Assembly: GCA_003427395.1 (NCBI GenBank)
Contig: BFEA01000015.1
Location: forward strand, 1,380,574 to 1,405,277
Origin: Chara braunii
Lineage: Eukaryota > Streptophyta > Charophyceae > Charales > Characeae
Direction of reading: 5' to 3'
Length of the DNA stretch: 24,704 nt
Under the pieces are notes generated by a model. The model did no database searches. It was not told where the DNA came from and was given only the letters and a program-made list of their open reading frames with translations. Made by a program: the position numbers and the translations under genes. Below, piece after piece: positions 8,933 through 18,969 of this stretch. Each line of letters begins with the position of its first letter. Within the stretch, counting starts at the first letter, position 1.

Positions 8933-9390
8933 GGGGATGGGGGAGATGGCGGAGAAGAAGGTTGGGAAAAAAGAGAAGCAGTATATTCGAAATCGTCGTC
9001 TTCCTCCTCAGAAGTGGGGGACGACGTAGACGAGGAGAGAGATGAAGAAGGGGGTAAGAGATGAAGATAGGACACGTGCCGGATGATCGATCGAGCCGAT
9101 CGGCTTCCTGAGACCTCCGGTGCAAGCCGCACTGTGTTGACGCCCCTAGGACCGAGTTTGACTACGAGGAATCGCCCGAAGAATCGTGGCGCTAACTTGC
9201 CCTGGCGAGCATATTTCCGTACCGACACTATGTCCCCTAATTTATACTGGGGTCGAGGTCCAGTGTCCAATTTTGGGCCTCATAACTCCGGACCTGGCGT
9301 CAGTGGGCCATTTCAGTCATCCATCGTCTTTTTCGGGCTAACCGAGGGAGGGCCTTTTCCATTAGTTCCAAATGGTGTTGAGCCTTATCT
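8929..9390 (-). pseudogene. Gypsy integrase, C-terminal domain
   Basis: The segment from about 9270 to 8929 reads YKLGDIVSVRKYARQGKLAP, then RFFGRFLVVKLGPRGVNTVRL. This is the GPY/F-type integrase C-terminal module that binds DNA ends. It is followed by RHVSYLHLLP and a Ser/Pro/Glu-rich tail ending at a TGA. Upstream to about 9390 the same coding material continues with stops. No chromodomain is visible, unlike the integrase fragment at 20149. Confidence 0.7.
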
Positions 9391-9528
9391 TTGACCGTCG
9401 CTGAAGGGTCGTTTCGTCGTCCAGGCTTGGCAGAGCTACGCAAACCAAACTATTGGTCTGTAACTGAAAAGGGGTCAGGCCAGTGGATTCATGGGGTGTC
9501 CCCAGATAAATGGCTAGGATGTGGTCCA

Positions 9529-10155
9529 CTATATCGGGCCAAGGCCTAGTATCCCTAGCGGCAATATTCCGTGACTCCTTATGACTTCCCCTTGGAATTC
9601 AGCCCCATTGTCCGTTAGAATCTCCTCGGTATCCTGATGCATTATGAGGAAACGGTTGACATATCGCACTATTTTCGCCGTCCGTTTTGTCTTACGGGGA
9701 TACGCCTCGATCCATTTGGAGAAATGGTCCACAAAAATAAGGAAGACTAAATATTCGCAACTATTCAGGCCAGGGGGAACGATAATGTCCGTCGTGTTCA
9801 TACTGACTCTTTGGAATGGTCGTTCGACTACGGTTGGGATAATAGACCGGGGAGGCTTAATCGGTGCTTTTTCCGTCGCGCAGACTGAACAATTTTTTAT
9901 GATGAATTTAAGATCGTCCCTGATATTGGACCAGTATCATTCATTCTTGTCAATAGTCGACTCTGTAATCCTGACAGCAAAGTGGGCGGCGGTTTTCTCG
10001 TGAGTTGAGTTAACCCAGTCATACCTTATAAACGGATGATACACTAACATCCAAATCTCATTACCATCAGTCTTTCGTTTCTCTAATCGTCCGTTACTCC
10101 ATCGGTAATCCCGTGCCCTCTCATTGGTCCGCCTCTGATCTTCCTTGGTGAATTC
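9529..10155 (-). pseudogene. Gypsy integrase, zinc finger and partial catalytic core
   Basis: One frame runs from about 10155 to 9529. The H2C2 zinc finger is visible as NSTHEKTAAHF followed by NCSVCA, interrupted by a TGA at 9937-9939 where the sequence context (NE-stop-YW) suggests a lost tryptophan. The retroviral-type core follows, with the first Asp in MNTTDII, FVDHFSKWIEAYPRKTKRTA, and the second Asp in EEILTDNGAEF. After about 9580 the sequence jumps to GTPHESTGLTPFQL in a neighbouring frame (about 9510-9450). The segment with the third catalytic residue (Glu of the DDE triad) is therefore missing, so this integrase could not be active. Confidence 0.8.
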
Positions 10156-10159
10156 TCAG

Positions 10160-10528
10160 ACGGAGTTTTCGACTACCGTATCTATTAGGACGACATATGT
10201 CCATACCTCGGCACGCCGGAACCGGCGTGTCTTTTCTAGCCCCTCGGACGTGGCTTCGAGGAATCGAGCCTCCATCGGGATCTTGTCGGTATGATACAAA
10301 GGACATAATCAAGCTTTGTTCGCGTTTCAGTATTGGACACAAGAGCCGTGGGCCCTAGAGACACATCGTGCACAATCTACCCACTCGACATACCCTTCCC
10401 CACTAGGACGCATAGGAACTGAATAAACTCGCGATATCGCTTCGCAAAAATAACAAAATTTGTCAGGTAAGGAGAGAAAAGCAGAAGATGGAATTACCTT
10501 CTCCACTCGTTGCCATTGTGTCCACGTG
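10160..10528 (-). pseudogene. Gypsy pol connection between RNase H and integrase, degraded
   Basis: Between the RNase H end and the integrase zinc finger the minus strand keeps short coding-like pieces such as LLCPILKREQSLIMSFVSY (about 10350-10295) in shifting frames with stops. I infer it to be the linker of the Pol polyprotein. No separate function can be assigned. Confidence 0.4.
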
Positions 10529-11150
10529 TCACTTCCTGGAGGTTTGGGGGAGAATGGCCACCTCTTCGTACGACGGTCCCTTGGTCGGCTCCAGCTCCTT
10601 CCACGGAGTGATCTCTTCCCCTTTCACCACCTTGCTTGGCCGATGCAGTCGTGTCAATCCGTCGACGTTTCCTTGTTTCTTTGTCTTTCGATGGACAATG
10701 TCGATGTCATATTTTTGTAGCTGGACAACCCATCGTCCAATCATGCTCGTATAGTTAGTGAGCCTCATGAGAGCCATCAGGGCCTCATGATCCATAATGA
10801 GGAGGAACTTCTGGCCGTACAGATACGGATGAAAGTGCTGAATTCCCCAAACGACCACGTAGCACTCGTCATGAGGGCCCGAGTCGTTTCGTCGTTCGTC
10901 GGGTACCGTTCGTGAGGCGTAGTCGATGACGTGTTCGCGACCGTCCTTCCCCTTCTGGACCAAAATAGCGGAGATCACCTCGGGCTGCTAGTCCGTGCTG
11001 AGTATTAATTGCTTCTCAGGATCGGACATAATCAAAATAGGTGCGGAGGCCAGGGCCTCCTTCAAGGTGACAAAGGCATGTTCGCACTCCACGTTCCACT
11101 TCAGTGGTTGGTCCTTCCGTAGGAGGTTTGTCAGAGGTCGAGCGGCTGTC
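10529..11150 (-). pseudogene. Gypsy RNase H domain
   Basis: After a frameshift near 11150 the frame reads GFATAARPLTNLLRKDQPLK, then LKEALASAPILIMSDPEKQL. The RNase H domain follows: LILSTD-stop-QPEVISAILVQKG, VIDYASRTVP, HDECYVVVWGIQHFHPYLYG, MDHEALMAL and NVDGLTR. The catalytic Asp (STD), Glu (HDE) and Asp (MDHEAL) positions are recognisable. A TAG at 10988-10990 directly after STD sits where tryptophan is likely, a G-to-A change. The domain degrades the RNA strand during reverse transcription. Confidence 0.85.
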
Positions 11151-12110
11151 GCAAACCCTGATAAATTGCCGGTAATACGAGGCCAGTCCCAGAAAGGCTC
11201 GAACTTGCGTCAATGATGTAGGTGTGGAGGCATTTTGAACCGCCTCGACCTTTTTAGAATCCGGTTTCAAACCCCCTCGGGTCACCACGTACCCTAGGAA
11301 CGAGATCTCTGAAAGGAAGAGCTCGCTTTTCTCCTGTGCGATCTTGAACCTAGCATCCCGTCATGCCCCAAGTGTCCATTCAATGTGTTGTGCGTGTCCA
11401 TGAAATGATTCAGAATACACGAGGATATCGTTCATGTACACAACTACGCAAAAATTGATTATTCCCTGGGTCAGCCTGATTTTGTTGACGAAACTCTGAA
11501 ATGTGACGCTCATTGCTCTCTGGAAAGTAGATGGTGCATTGCATATTCCCATAGGGCAACGAATTCACTGCCAGGTGCCTTCGAACAATATAAACGTCGT
11601 TTTCGGTCCATCCTCCTCCTGAATCAGGATATGATGAAAAGCATGACGAATATCAAACTTACTGAAATAATTAGCACACCCAATCGCATCCAACAAATCA
11701 TCAATCCGGGGAAGGGGGTACACATCCTTGATCGTGATGTCATTCAATTTCCTATAATCGATGCATATGCAAATTGACCCATTTTTCTTCGGAACTAGAA
11801 CTAGGGGGAATGACCAGGATCCGGTAGTTGGCTCGATCCAACCATTAGCTTTGAATTCTCTGATTCGTTCCAATGCCATTTTTCGTTTTGCGAGAGAGTA
11901 CCAGTATGGTTTGCAATGAATAGGGGGATGTGTTCCGGTTTGGATTTCGTGTTGGATTACTACGGACAGTCAGATGTCTGTGTCTTTGACGCTAATCGCT
12001 CCCTGATACTCAGACAGAATGTCGGTGATGAGGTGATGAATTTCATTAGGCACGTACCGAAACACGTGTCGTTCGTAGAGCCGTTTATGGATGTTAATTG
12101 TTACTTGTTT
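11151..12110 (-). pseudogene. Gypsy reverse transcriptase domain
   Basis: A single frame from about 12110 to 11151 covers the RT. It begins with INIHKRLYERHVF and ISVKDTDI, then WIEPTTGSWSFPLVLVPKK, CIDYRKLNDITI, PLPRIDDLLDAIGCANYFSK, GICNAPSTFQRAM and VYMNDILVYSESFHG, and ends with VRAFLGLASYYRQFIR. The catalytic box reads YMND instead of YxDD, so the first Asp of the pair is lost (a GAY-to-AAY, G-to-A change). TGA stops fall in the fingers (DTDI-stop), after FEGTWQ (ORF end at 11565) and after WTLGA (11361). The element is therefore inactive twice over. Confidence 0.9.
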
Positions 12111-12742
12111 TGTGCCCATCTTTGTACCGTTTCTGGGTGGGGGAAATGAAATGAATGAGTTGTCCGATCGTCAGGAGAATGTCGTGGCAACCATTTGGGT
12201 GTCTTCATCCCGGATTGCCCTGTGTTCTCCGACGTTATGCAGTCGTCGATGTCCCATGAGCTAATGGGTTTTTCGGTAATCTTGATACCGAGTCCGTAAG
12301 GCGAAGGGTCGCCTCGCCCAGGGGGTTCCAGAGCTTCGCTCTCGGCACCTTGTTGCAGCAGTCGAACCTTCTTCCCTGCAGAGAGCAAGGAACGAGGTAG
12401 TTCCGTGATATCGCAAAAAGTTTTTTGGTCACTGTATATTGAGAGAAGCGGGGTGGTGACCTCATATACGGTCCGATGGGGTTCCGAAGAATCCACCATT
12501 CGGGATACTTGCACTTGTGGTTCCCCTAGGATTAGAGCTCGCGTGCGTTGGGGATTCATTTCTGTAAGGACGAATGTTTTCGTTGCTTTCTGTCGGACTG
12601 GGTAGCAAATCAGTTGGTGCACCATGTCTTGGACCACCTGGTCCGCTTCGTCCTCGTTATCAGAAGTGCTAGGTGACAGTTCGGGTCTTGTTTTTTTGGT
12701 TCGTGTTCTTACCAAGTGATTACAGGGAACGATTCTTTGATT
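12101..12742 (-). pseudogene. Gypsy protease-RT linker, about 200 residues
   Basis: An open stretch of about 204 residues between the protease and the RT. It begins RTRTKKTRPELSPSTSDNED, is acidic and Ser-rich, then has MVHQLICYPVRQKATKTFVL, SDQKTFCDITELPRSL and a Trp/His-rich end (KWLPRHSPDDRTTHSFHFPH). It shares the frame of the protease tail (after a TGA at 12743-12745) and lies in another frame from the RT. It has no recognised domain. In other gypsy elements this spacer is usually shorter. Confidence 0.6.
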
Positions 12743-13575
12743 TCAAGGAGAGCTCTCCGAGCCACCGGTAACGTAGTTCGGAGAGTTAGGAATAACATAC
12801 GGTTTTCCGCCCGTATTCTGAAGGATGATTGATCGCTTTTCAAAATCCAGGCTGGCTCGTAGTGCGGTGAGGGCCGACAATCCCAAGAGGACGTTGTATG
12901 TGTTTACTTCCAACACTACGACATACCCCAAGGCGTGAACCTTTCCTAATCGAAACGTGACATTTTTTCTTCATCAGCGGAGACAAGGTGATCTCCTTCC
13001 GCTAACGGGATCAGATTTGTTTTTCTCCCTGCTCGTTCCACGACCCTTAGAGAGATGGCTAGGACCGCAACCCCTGAGTCGATAATAGCATTGTATGGAA
13101 TCCCCCAAACTTCTATATCGCATTCTGTGGATTTCCACGGAATAGCCTTAATGCGCAAAAAATGGTCGTCCTTTTGGATTAGTCATAACCATATCGGATT
13201 CGAGGTACTTGGGCCATCAAGCTTGTCTTCTTGGATGGGGGTCTTCGCTTTGATGATTGTTTGCTTAGCAAGAGCAAACTGTTTCCGGTTCGCCTTGCAA
13301 TGCTGCAACATTCGTTCATTCGCCTGTTTCGATATGGATAGCAGGTGTCCAATCGGTAACCGAATTCGGTGGTCCGGGGCTCAGACTATGTTCAGAACAT
13401 CAACATCTCCCATAACGAAGACAGGACCACCCGACTCCATTTCCTCGGGAGACAATCTCCACTCCGTTATTTCACGTTGTTCATTGGCGGGGAGGATGGT
13501 TCCGATCATTCCTAATCCCCGAGTAACCCAGTGAGATGTATTGGTTAAGCGGATTAAGCTCCGCAACTTCCTCAT
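12743..13575 (-). pseudogene. Gypsy aspartic protease region
   Basis: A frame from 13575 continues through TGA codons (13381 and about 13180) to 12946. It carries the protease active-site block YNAIIDSGVAVLAIS, where D-S-G is the catalytic triplet, usually followed by Ala (here Val). A shift in an A run near 12955 leads to VVVLEVNTYNVLLGLSALTA and RASLDFEKRSI, the second half of a retropepsin. The protease would cut the Gag-Pol polyprotein. Upstream residues (QANERMLQHCKANRKQF, LAKQTII) form the Gag-protease spacer. Confidence 0.75.
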
Positions 13576-13800
13576 TAGTGACTATCGCACCCCCCCCCTC
13601 CTCTACTTCTTCCACCATCGTGCCCGCCCTCCCTAGTCCGTTGGCCACAGGTGGCGCTGCCACAGGGGATGCTCCCACCCGGACTTGCGTCGGCCGGTCG
13701 GGGCAATCTCGAGCTATGTGGTCGGGCTGGTGACACGTGTAACAGACGCCTAGATTAGCCGCCGCACCGCCCATAACCTGGACGGGGCTGTTCCCTGTGC
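13481..13800 (-). pseudogene. Gypsy gag, nucleocapsid zinc knuckle
   Basis: It contains CYTCHQPDHIARDC, an intact CX2CX4HX4C zinc knuckle that binds the element's RNA during packaging. Pro/Ala- and Gly/Glu-rich spacer sequence surrounds it. It is in a different frame from the upstream gag piece because of a frameshift near 13800, and it ends at a stop at 13481 while the next block starts in another frame. Confidence 0.85.
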
Positions 13801-14226
13801 CAGGGGTGCAGTTCGGACGGCGATGGGGCGCATCGACCTCATCAAGGATTCTATCCAGACATTATGCTCACACTGTTCTTTCTTGCTTTCTTGCATCAGG
13901 CTAACTAGCGTTCGAGTTAATTCCAGTATCGTGTTTGATTCACTTGGCTTTACAGAGGTATTTGGGGAAGGCGTAGGTGTGAGCATCACGGGCAGTCATA
14001 TGGTTGTGTCCGATATCGATCTCTTGCTTCCCACTTGCTCTAGGTAGGTGACGCGGCCGGAAACAAAGCCCATGTTTTCAAATTTGTTTTGAAGTGCGGT
14101 TAGCTCGACTTTTGCTCTAAGCAGTTCAAAGAAATCTCCTTCCTTAGCGTGGTCCTCTCCTTCTAGGAAGCTAGTGGCAAATCTTCGCTCCATCTCTTCC
14201 GCAACATCCATGATCTTCTGAATGGT
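13801..14226 (-). pseudogene. Gypsy gag, partial upstream part
   Basis: A frame from about 14226 reads INHTIQKIMDVAEEMERRFA, then EGDFFELLRAKVELTALQNK and SGRVTYLEQ. After a TGA (13996-13998) it continues with LTPTPSPNTSVKPSESNTIL, a Met/Lys/Glu-rich helical stretch (SLMQESKKEQCEHNVW) and RSMRPIAVR. The charged, coiled-coil-like composition and position before the zinc knuckle mark it as the C-terminal part of Gag. The N-terminal capsid part is missing. Confidence 0.65.
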
Positions 14227-14267
14227 GTGATTGATGGGAGAGAGTCAGTGCCGTACCCCCATTCACC

Positions 14268-14405
14268 GTTCATGGGGTCTGTGAACGGAGCCGGTCATAG
14301 AGTTCACGGAGTTCACGACACGGGAGTTCATGGAGTTCACGGAGAGCGTTTTTTTTTTTTTTTTTTTTTTTTTTTGGCTGGGGGGGTATGTTTTTTTTTT
14401 TTATA
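14268..14405. repeat. Short GTTCACGGA-type repeats followed by poly-T
   Basis: Repeated words of the type GAGTTCACGGA, GTTCACGAC and GAGTTCATGGA occur several times between 14268 and 14348, spaced about 9-12 bp. A T run of about 25 follows (14350-14375), then a short G run and another T run up to about 14402. This marks the broken 5' end of the minus-strand gypsy element. Confidence 0.6.
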
Positions 14406-14409
14406 CTGC

Positions 14410-17005
14410 CGTTGTCTAACGTCGCAAGCTTCGTAATCTGACGTGGCCGGCCTCAGCCGAAGGCTATGCGCTCGTCGTTCTTCCTCTGAGCGAGTTCGTT
14501 GGATGAAGCCGGAGGCTTAGTAATCGTGGTCTTGCAAGCACTCCGAGCACGGGGGTTGGGGCCAGTAGGGAGCGATTGAGCGCCAAGGGACAATGGTCAG
14601 GGTGTGAAAGGGCAGGATGAGGTGACAGGGAGGGAATTCAGTTCCCATGATAATGATTCCGGGTTCCGCGATGACGTGACACGTGTACGAGCTATGGCAG
14701 CCTAGGAGATGGGGGATACGTCCCAAGGCCTAGTCAATATCCCACTCACAAATGCGTTCGTTCCCCTGTTAAGTAGGGAAATTCCGGAGGTTCCGACCGT
14801 GAGCGTGTAGACAAACACGGGTGCTCCAAAATTCTCAATATTCCCTGAATTCCCGATCCCTCAGACACTCGTGGTCAGTGATATGGAAGGGGATTTCGAT
14901 ATTCATGTTGCAGGGTGGACAAAAATTCAGACATTCGGGAAGTGGGCTTAGTACAGGTTTTGCAGACACTCGTGTAAGTAACGACCTTCCTCGGTTGGGC
15001 TTACACGTGCGTGCACAAGACCTGTCCGTCGATCGAGTGGATAAAGGCCAGCATCGCACAACTGGTACGCATGGGCTTGTTAACCCGAAGGTGGGCAATC
15101 CTATCATGAGACAGACATCTAATCATCTAGCATGCTCATCTAGTTCATACTCGGACAGAAGAACTACACCAATCATCCATGCGTTCAGCTTTGAATACGC
15201 ACAATTAATAAAGAGGAGTTGACAATCATCCATGCATCACAGCCATTGGTCAGAACTCATACAAAACTCGATCGTAGGTGGCCGATTCATACAAAAAGAG
15301 GAGGGAGGCGGGGGAGACATTCACATGTCAATCATCAGGGAAGAAACAAAGGAAAAATCCGAGATGCCGATCCAAAAAGGCAAGGGCGACTTGCCCCAAT
15401 ATACCAAAATTACTCGTAAGAATAGAAGAAAGACACCACTCCCACACATCCCCCCCCTCTCTCTCTCTCTTCCTTTCACAACCTCTAGATGTGGGCAGTC
15501 CGTCGCCACGCACCCACACAAAGTTGTCACCCCACTTAGTCCGAGTATGCAAGCCAGGTTCGCCCGTGCGCCACAGTCCACCGTGGCCCCACGTCAACCC
15601 CACATACCCAGCACCAGCTCGTCGGATCGCCCAACTCTCTACTCACCTTCCGACTCTTGCTCGTTAGCCGATCCTCTCGCCCGCGCTAACTCCAAAAATT
15701 CATAGAGAACGAGCGAATCGCGCTTGCAAAATTTATGGCAGGTGCATTTGCGCGAGATACTTGGGATTGTGCCTGAGTGGGAAGGAAGGAGGAGGAAGGA
15801 AGCACCTACAACTACATGGCCAGACCGAGGCGTGGGGACGTAGCCACACTCCACACATCGATCCGGTCATGCCATCGTACAGGCCAATAGGACAGGGGGA
15901 GAAGTATGCGCGGGCAGGGGCGCCACAAAAGATATTAAGAACGAGAGGATTACAGTTACAATAACGCCCGCCAAAACAAAAATTACAGTTACAGGTAAGA
16001 TTAAGGCGCGTAAAAGTCAGAGCACAGATCCTAACGCGGCAAAGCATGCGCAAGCAAGAAGCGTCGTGCAACAAAATTGCAGTGTTATCAAATTCCTAGC
16101 CTAAATCCTAATTACGAAAAGAAATTCCGAGAGAAGAAAATTCCGAGAGCCTGCGGGGGCTCGACATTAGTTGAAAATTCAAAAAGATTTTCCCGTGCGA
16201 CGATCGCGCCAAAATTCCCATTTCCCACAACCGAACAAGAAAGAAGTTATGGCAACAGTTATCCTTCGCGCTTGCTAAGGCGCGATCAACTACCAACCGT
16301 CATAGGACTATCCCGGCCTTGATTCCGAAAAAAAAAACAAGAAAAGCAAGGGTACCCATGCAATCCAACGGGCCATCCGGATTCAACCCCCGAAGTAGCC
16401 TTGCGCAGAAAGTCGCGCGGTTGCAGAAAGTTCCTGTGGGTGTCAATCTAACACCAATCTGAGCATCCGCAGGACAGGGTGAGGCCAATCAGAATCGAAC
16501 CCAAAACCTGTCCCTTGTGATGGCGGTGCTGGGAGGGGTGACTAGTGGAACTATTTAGGGGCTGGAGAAGGGTAGACGACCTTTGGGGGGGGGTACTCCT
16601 CTTGTCCAAGAAGATTGGGTGATTGAAGACTGGGGAGCACATAACAGAAAAAATATGTAATCGAACCATAATATAACCCTGATAGGTACACAGGCTGGTC
16701 TAGAGTTCGCTTAGGTATAGACACTGCCTGCGGTGGCTCCGAGGAAACATTCGGTTCGGGACTAGTCTGGAGTGGCACACAGGCTAGAGTGGCACACAAT
16801 GGATACGTGTTCTATTCGAGCAGCCGGTATCAATTTTTTGAAGTTTTGAAAACTCAAATACAACTCAGAGGCTTGGCCTACAGGTTAGTCGGAGAGGCTG
16901 GGGTCTAGCCTCCGTCCAACTGTGTCACACCAGCCTTCACTCAGGGCTGGCAGACTTTCTTTCTGCCGCAGCCTTTTTTTTGCGGGGGAACAAAAAGAAA
17001 ACCAG
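14410..17005. other. Non-coding spacer, no supported gene
   Basis: Short open frames exist on both strands (for example 14517-14726 minus, 14821-15222 plus and 15232-15705 plus), but none has a known motif or convincing codon pattern. Noted inside: CAGACACTCGTG twice (14869 and 14961), CAATCATCCATGC twice (about 15170 and 15224), a short CT run at about 15450-15470, and GAGTGGCACACA twice (about 16771 and 16787). The stretch 14520-14820 could hold remnants of the upstream gypsy untranslated region, but no LTR pair was found. Confidence 0.4.
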
Positions 17006-17057
17006 GTCCATCTATTAATGGGGAGCATCACCTGCTGGAAACCGGGTCCAGCATCCC
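17006..17057. repeat. Dispersed repeat copy 2 (partner at 680-737)
   Basis: This copy carries CCATCTATT, CACCTGCTGGAAA and CCGGGTCCAGC in the same order and spacing as 680-737, 16.3 kb away and in the same orientation. No coding role is seen. Confidence 0.5.
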
Positions 17058-17190
17058 TTGGAGATATAATCTTTGATGAGAAATTCAAGGCCGCATAAGA
17101 AGAAAACTAGCAATACCCAGGTAAGCAGAGGGGAAGCAGAGCCCATTCGGACATACGAGGCTGGGGTCTTCTTACCCCGCACTGCTTCCT

Positions 17191-17194
<4 letters not shown>

Positions 17195-17269
<75 letters not shown>

Positions 17270-17281
17270 TGTGTCTCTCTG

Positions 17282-17363
<82 letters not shown>
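17195..17363. repeat. Compound microsatellite (CT)n-(GT)n-(CT)n
   Basis: About 57 bp of CT dinucleotides, about 22 bp of GT, a short imperfect piece (CTCTCTGTCTCTTT), then about 75 bp of uninterrupted CT. The open frames seen across it on both strands (Ser-Leu or Arg-Glu repeats) are artefacts of the dinucleotide repeat. Confidence 0.98.
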
Positions 17364-17367
<4 letters not shown>

Positions 17368-17671
17368 TCTCCGTCAATGTCATGGAGGAAAGTCATCGCG
17401 TGGGCATGATTGGAGCCACGCAGAGGTTTACATCAAGTGCAAGAAAACAAAATAGCTTCGAATGTGAAAGTGGACACTACCGTCCTTATGACTTGCCAGT
17501 CTTCAGTCTCTGGTCGTAATCACAGACAGATACGTTCATCACCGGCCGTAATTGGTGTTAGATTCGCCCAGGAAGATTCCTAGAAGGGATAAGACCAGTG
17601 GGACATAAAGCATAATGACCCTGAAAAAAACCTGAAAATTTAGGGCACTGTTAACCTCTTCTCACAAAAAG

Positions 17672-17955
17672 GGGCCATGACCAGGGGCACAGAAAGGCCT
17701 ATGACCGTAGGACCAAAAGAGCTATGCCCAGTGAGACAAAAAAGGGAGATGACCAGTGGGATAAAAAGGGGCTATGACCAGGGGGACAAAAAGGGAGATG
17801 ACCAGTGGGATAAAAAGGGGCTACGACCAGTAGGACAAAAAGGGGCTATGACCAGTGGGACAGAAAGGGCTATGACCAGTGGAACCAAAAGGGAATAAGA
17901 CCAGTAAGACAAAATTGGGCTACGACCAGTGGGACAGAAAAGGGTATGGAGGCTG
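17672..17955. repeat. Minisatellite array, 24-25 bp unit, forward orientation
   Basis: About a dozen imperfect copies of a unit close to GGGCTATGACCAGTGGGACA plus four to five A. Neighbouring copies alternate between GGGGCTATGACC and GGGAGATGACC, suggesting a two-unit higher-order period of about 50 bp. An outlying copy lies near 17595, and two more in the same sense lie at about 18038-18075. The same unit fills 18155-18598 in the opposite sense. Confidence 0.9.
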
Positions 17956-18154
17956 AACACGGTATGGATTCTGTCTTTTTTTTTTTTTACATTCAATTTG
18001 TTGCCATGTGCTGTGTTAAGTGAAGTTCCATGAGTCTGTGGGACAGAAGGGCTATTACCAGCGGGACAGAAAAATTGAAGTCCCATGGGCAGAGGGGTAG
18101 GGGTTATAGGGATAGGTGGGAAGGGTTGTGCGCAGACCTACGAGTCTGTACATT

Positions 18155-18598
18155 GGTCCGACTGGTCATAGCCCTTTTGGTCCCACTGGTCATAGCCCAT
18201 TGTCCCGCTGACCGTAGCCCCTTTTCACCCCACTGGTCATCTCCCCTTTTTGTCTCACTGGGCATAGCCCTTTTGGTCCTACTGGTCATAGCCTTTTCTG
18301 TCCCACTGGTCATATCCCCTTTTTGTCCCACTGGTCTTATATCCCTTTTTGGTCCCACTGGTCATAGCCCTTTTCGTCCTACTGATCGTAGCCCTTTCTG
18401 TCCCACTGGGCCACTGGTTATAGCCCCTTTCTCTCCTGCTGGTCGTATCCGCTTTTCGTCCCACTGGTCATCTCCCCTTTTTGTCTAACTGCATAGCCCT
18501 TTTGGTCCCACTGGTCATAGCCCTTTCTGTCCCACTGGTCATAGACAGTTTTTGTCCCACTGGTCATAGCCAGTTTTTGTCCCACTGGTCATAGTCGT
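18155..18598. repeat. Minisatellite array, 24-25 bp unit, inverted orientation
   Basis: About 18 imperfect copies of CCCACTGGTCATAGCCC followed by TTTTTGTC or TTTTGGTC, the reverse complement of the unit in 17672-17955. Because the unit is close to 24 bp it leaves long open frames (…VPLVIA… type), which I treat as spurious. The two arrays face each other across a spacer of about 200 bp with a T run (17976-17988). Confidence 0.9.
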
Positions 18599-18960
18599 TT
18601 GGAAGATTGGGCTGCACTTTCTTATGGATGGTAACTTGAAACTGCAATGCGCTTGGGGAGACAAGATCGGAGGCGAACTTCAATACCAGCAAAATATAAC
18701 CAAAGTTGATACCAGAGGTCAAATTTAACCATCCTAAGTAGTCTTTGAAAAATACGAAAAGAGAAACGAGGCCAAATTTAACCAAAGTTGACCAAAGAAA
18801 CGACTTCCAAATTTAACTAAGTTTAACTGACCGCCCCTCAAACAGGTTAGAGCTGAGTTCAGTCTGATGGCTGCCGATCGGAATTTTGTTATGTACAGTT
18901 CAGATCTCATTATTGCACAATGCTATATGCTCTGAATCTTATGATATTGACTAGGAGTAA
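18599..18960. other. AT-rich spacer between minisatellites
   Basis: No gene was recognised. AAATTTAACCAAAGTTGACC-like words recur three or four times between 18690 and 18830, hinting at an old short repeat. Confidence 0.4.
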
Positions 18961-18969
18961 GTTCGGTTG

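Larger units (their letters stand above)
8447..14226 (-). mobile_element. Decayed Ty3/gypsy LTR retrotransposon (minus strand)
   Basis: Reading down the minus strand, the order is gag with a zinc knuckle, protease, a long linker, reverse transcriptase, RNase H, integrase zinc finger, integrase core, integrase C-terminus and an additional ORF. This protease-RT-RNaseH-integrase order defines Ty3/gypsy. No LTR pair, primer-binding site or polypurine tract could be recognised by eye. The gag start is lost upstream of 14226, and the 3' side ends in the homopolymer tract at 8294-8408. Frameshifts near 13800, 12955, 12105 and 11150 and many stops show it is dead. Confidence 0.9.

Noticed and set aside
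9083-9394. Plus-strand open frame of 103 residues
   Set aside because: It is the antisense shadow of the integrase C-terminal domain, which has clear family motifs on the minus strand.
8430-14830. LTR pair for the minus-strand gypsy element
   Set aside because: I compared sequence downstream of the third ORF (8300-8450) and upstream of gag (14230-14830) by eye and found no shared block, so no LTR is claimed.
14821-15705. Possible host exons on the plus strand
   Set aside because: Several overlapping open frames exist, but none has a motif, and short direct repeats lie within. No evidence favours one frame.
16450-16520. tRNA-like or SINE promoter (GGGTTCGATTCTGATT on the minus strand)
   Set aside because: It resembles a B box, but no convincing A box or cloverleaf fits, and no further copies were seen in the window.
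17015-17519. Open frames of Arg-Glu or Ser-Leu repeats across the CT microsatellite
   Set aside because: They arise automatically because a dinucleotide repeat has no stop codons.
17677-18488. Open frames with repeated VPLVIA-type or DQWDKKG-type peptides
   Set aside because: The minisatellite unit is near 24 bp and so stays open in several frames on both strands. There is no start context or conserved domain.
17672-18598. CRISPR-like repeat array
   Set aside because: Units are directly adjacent and imperfect, without unique spacers, in a eukaryotic context.
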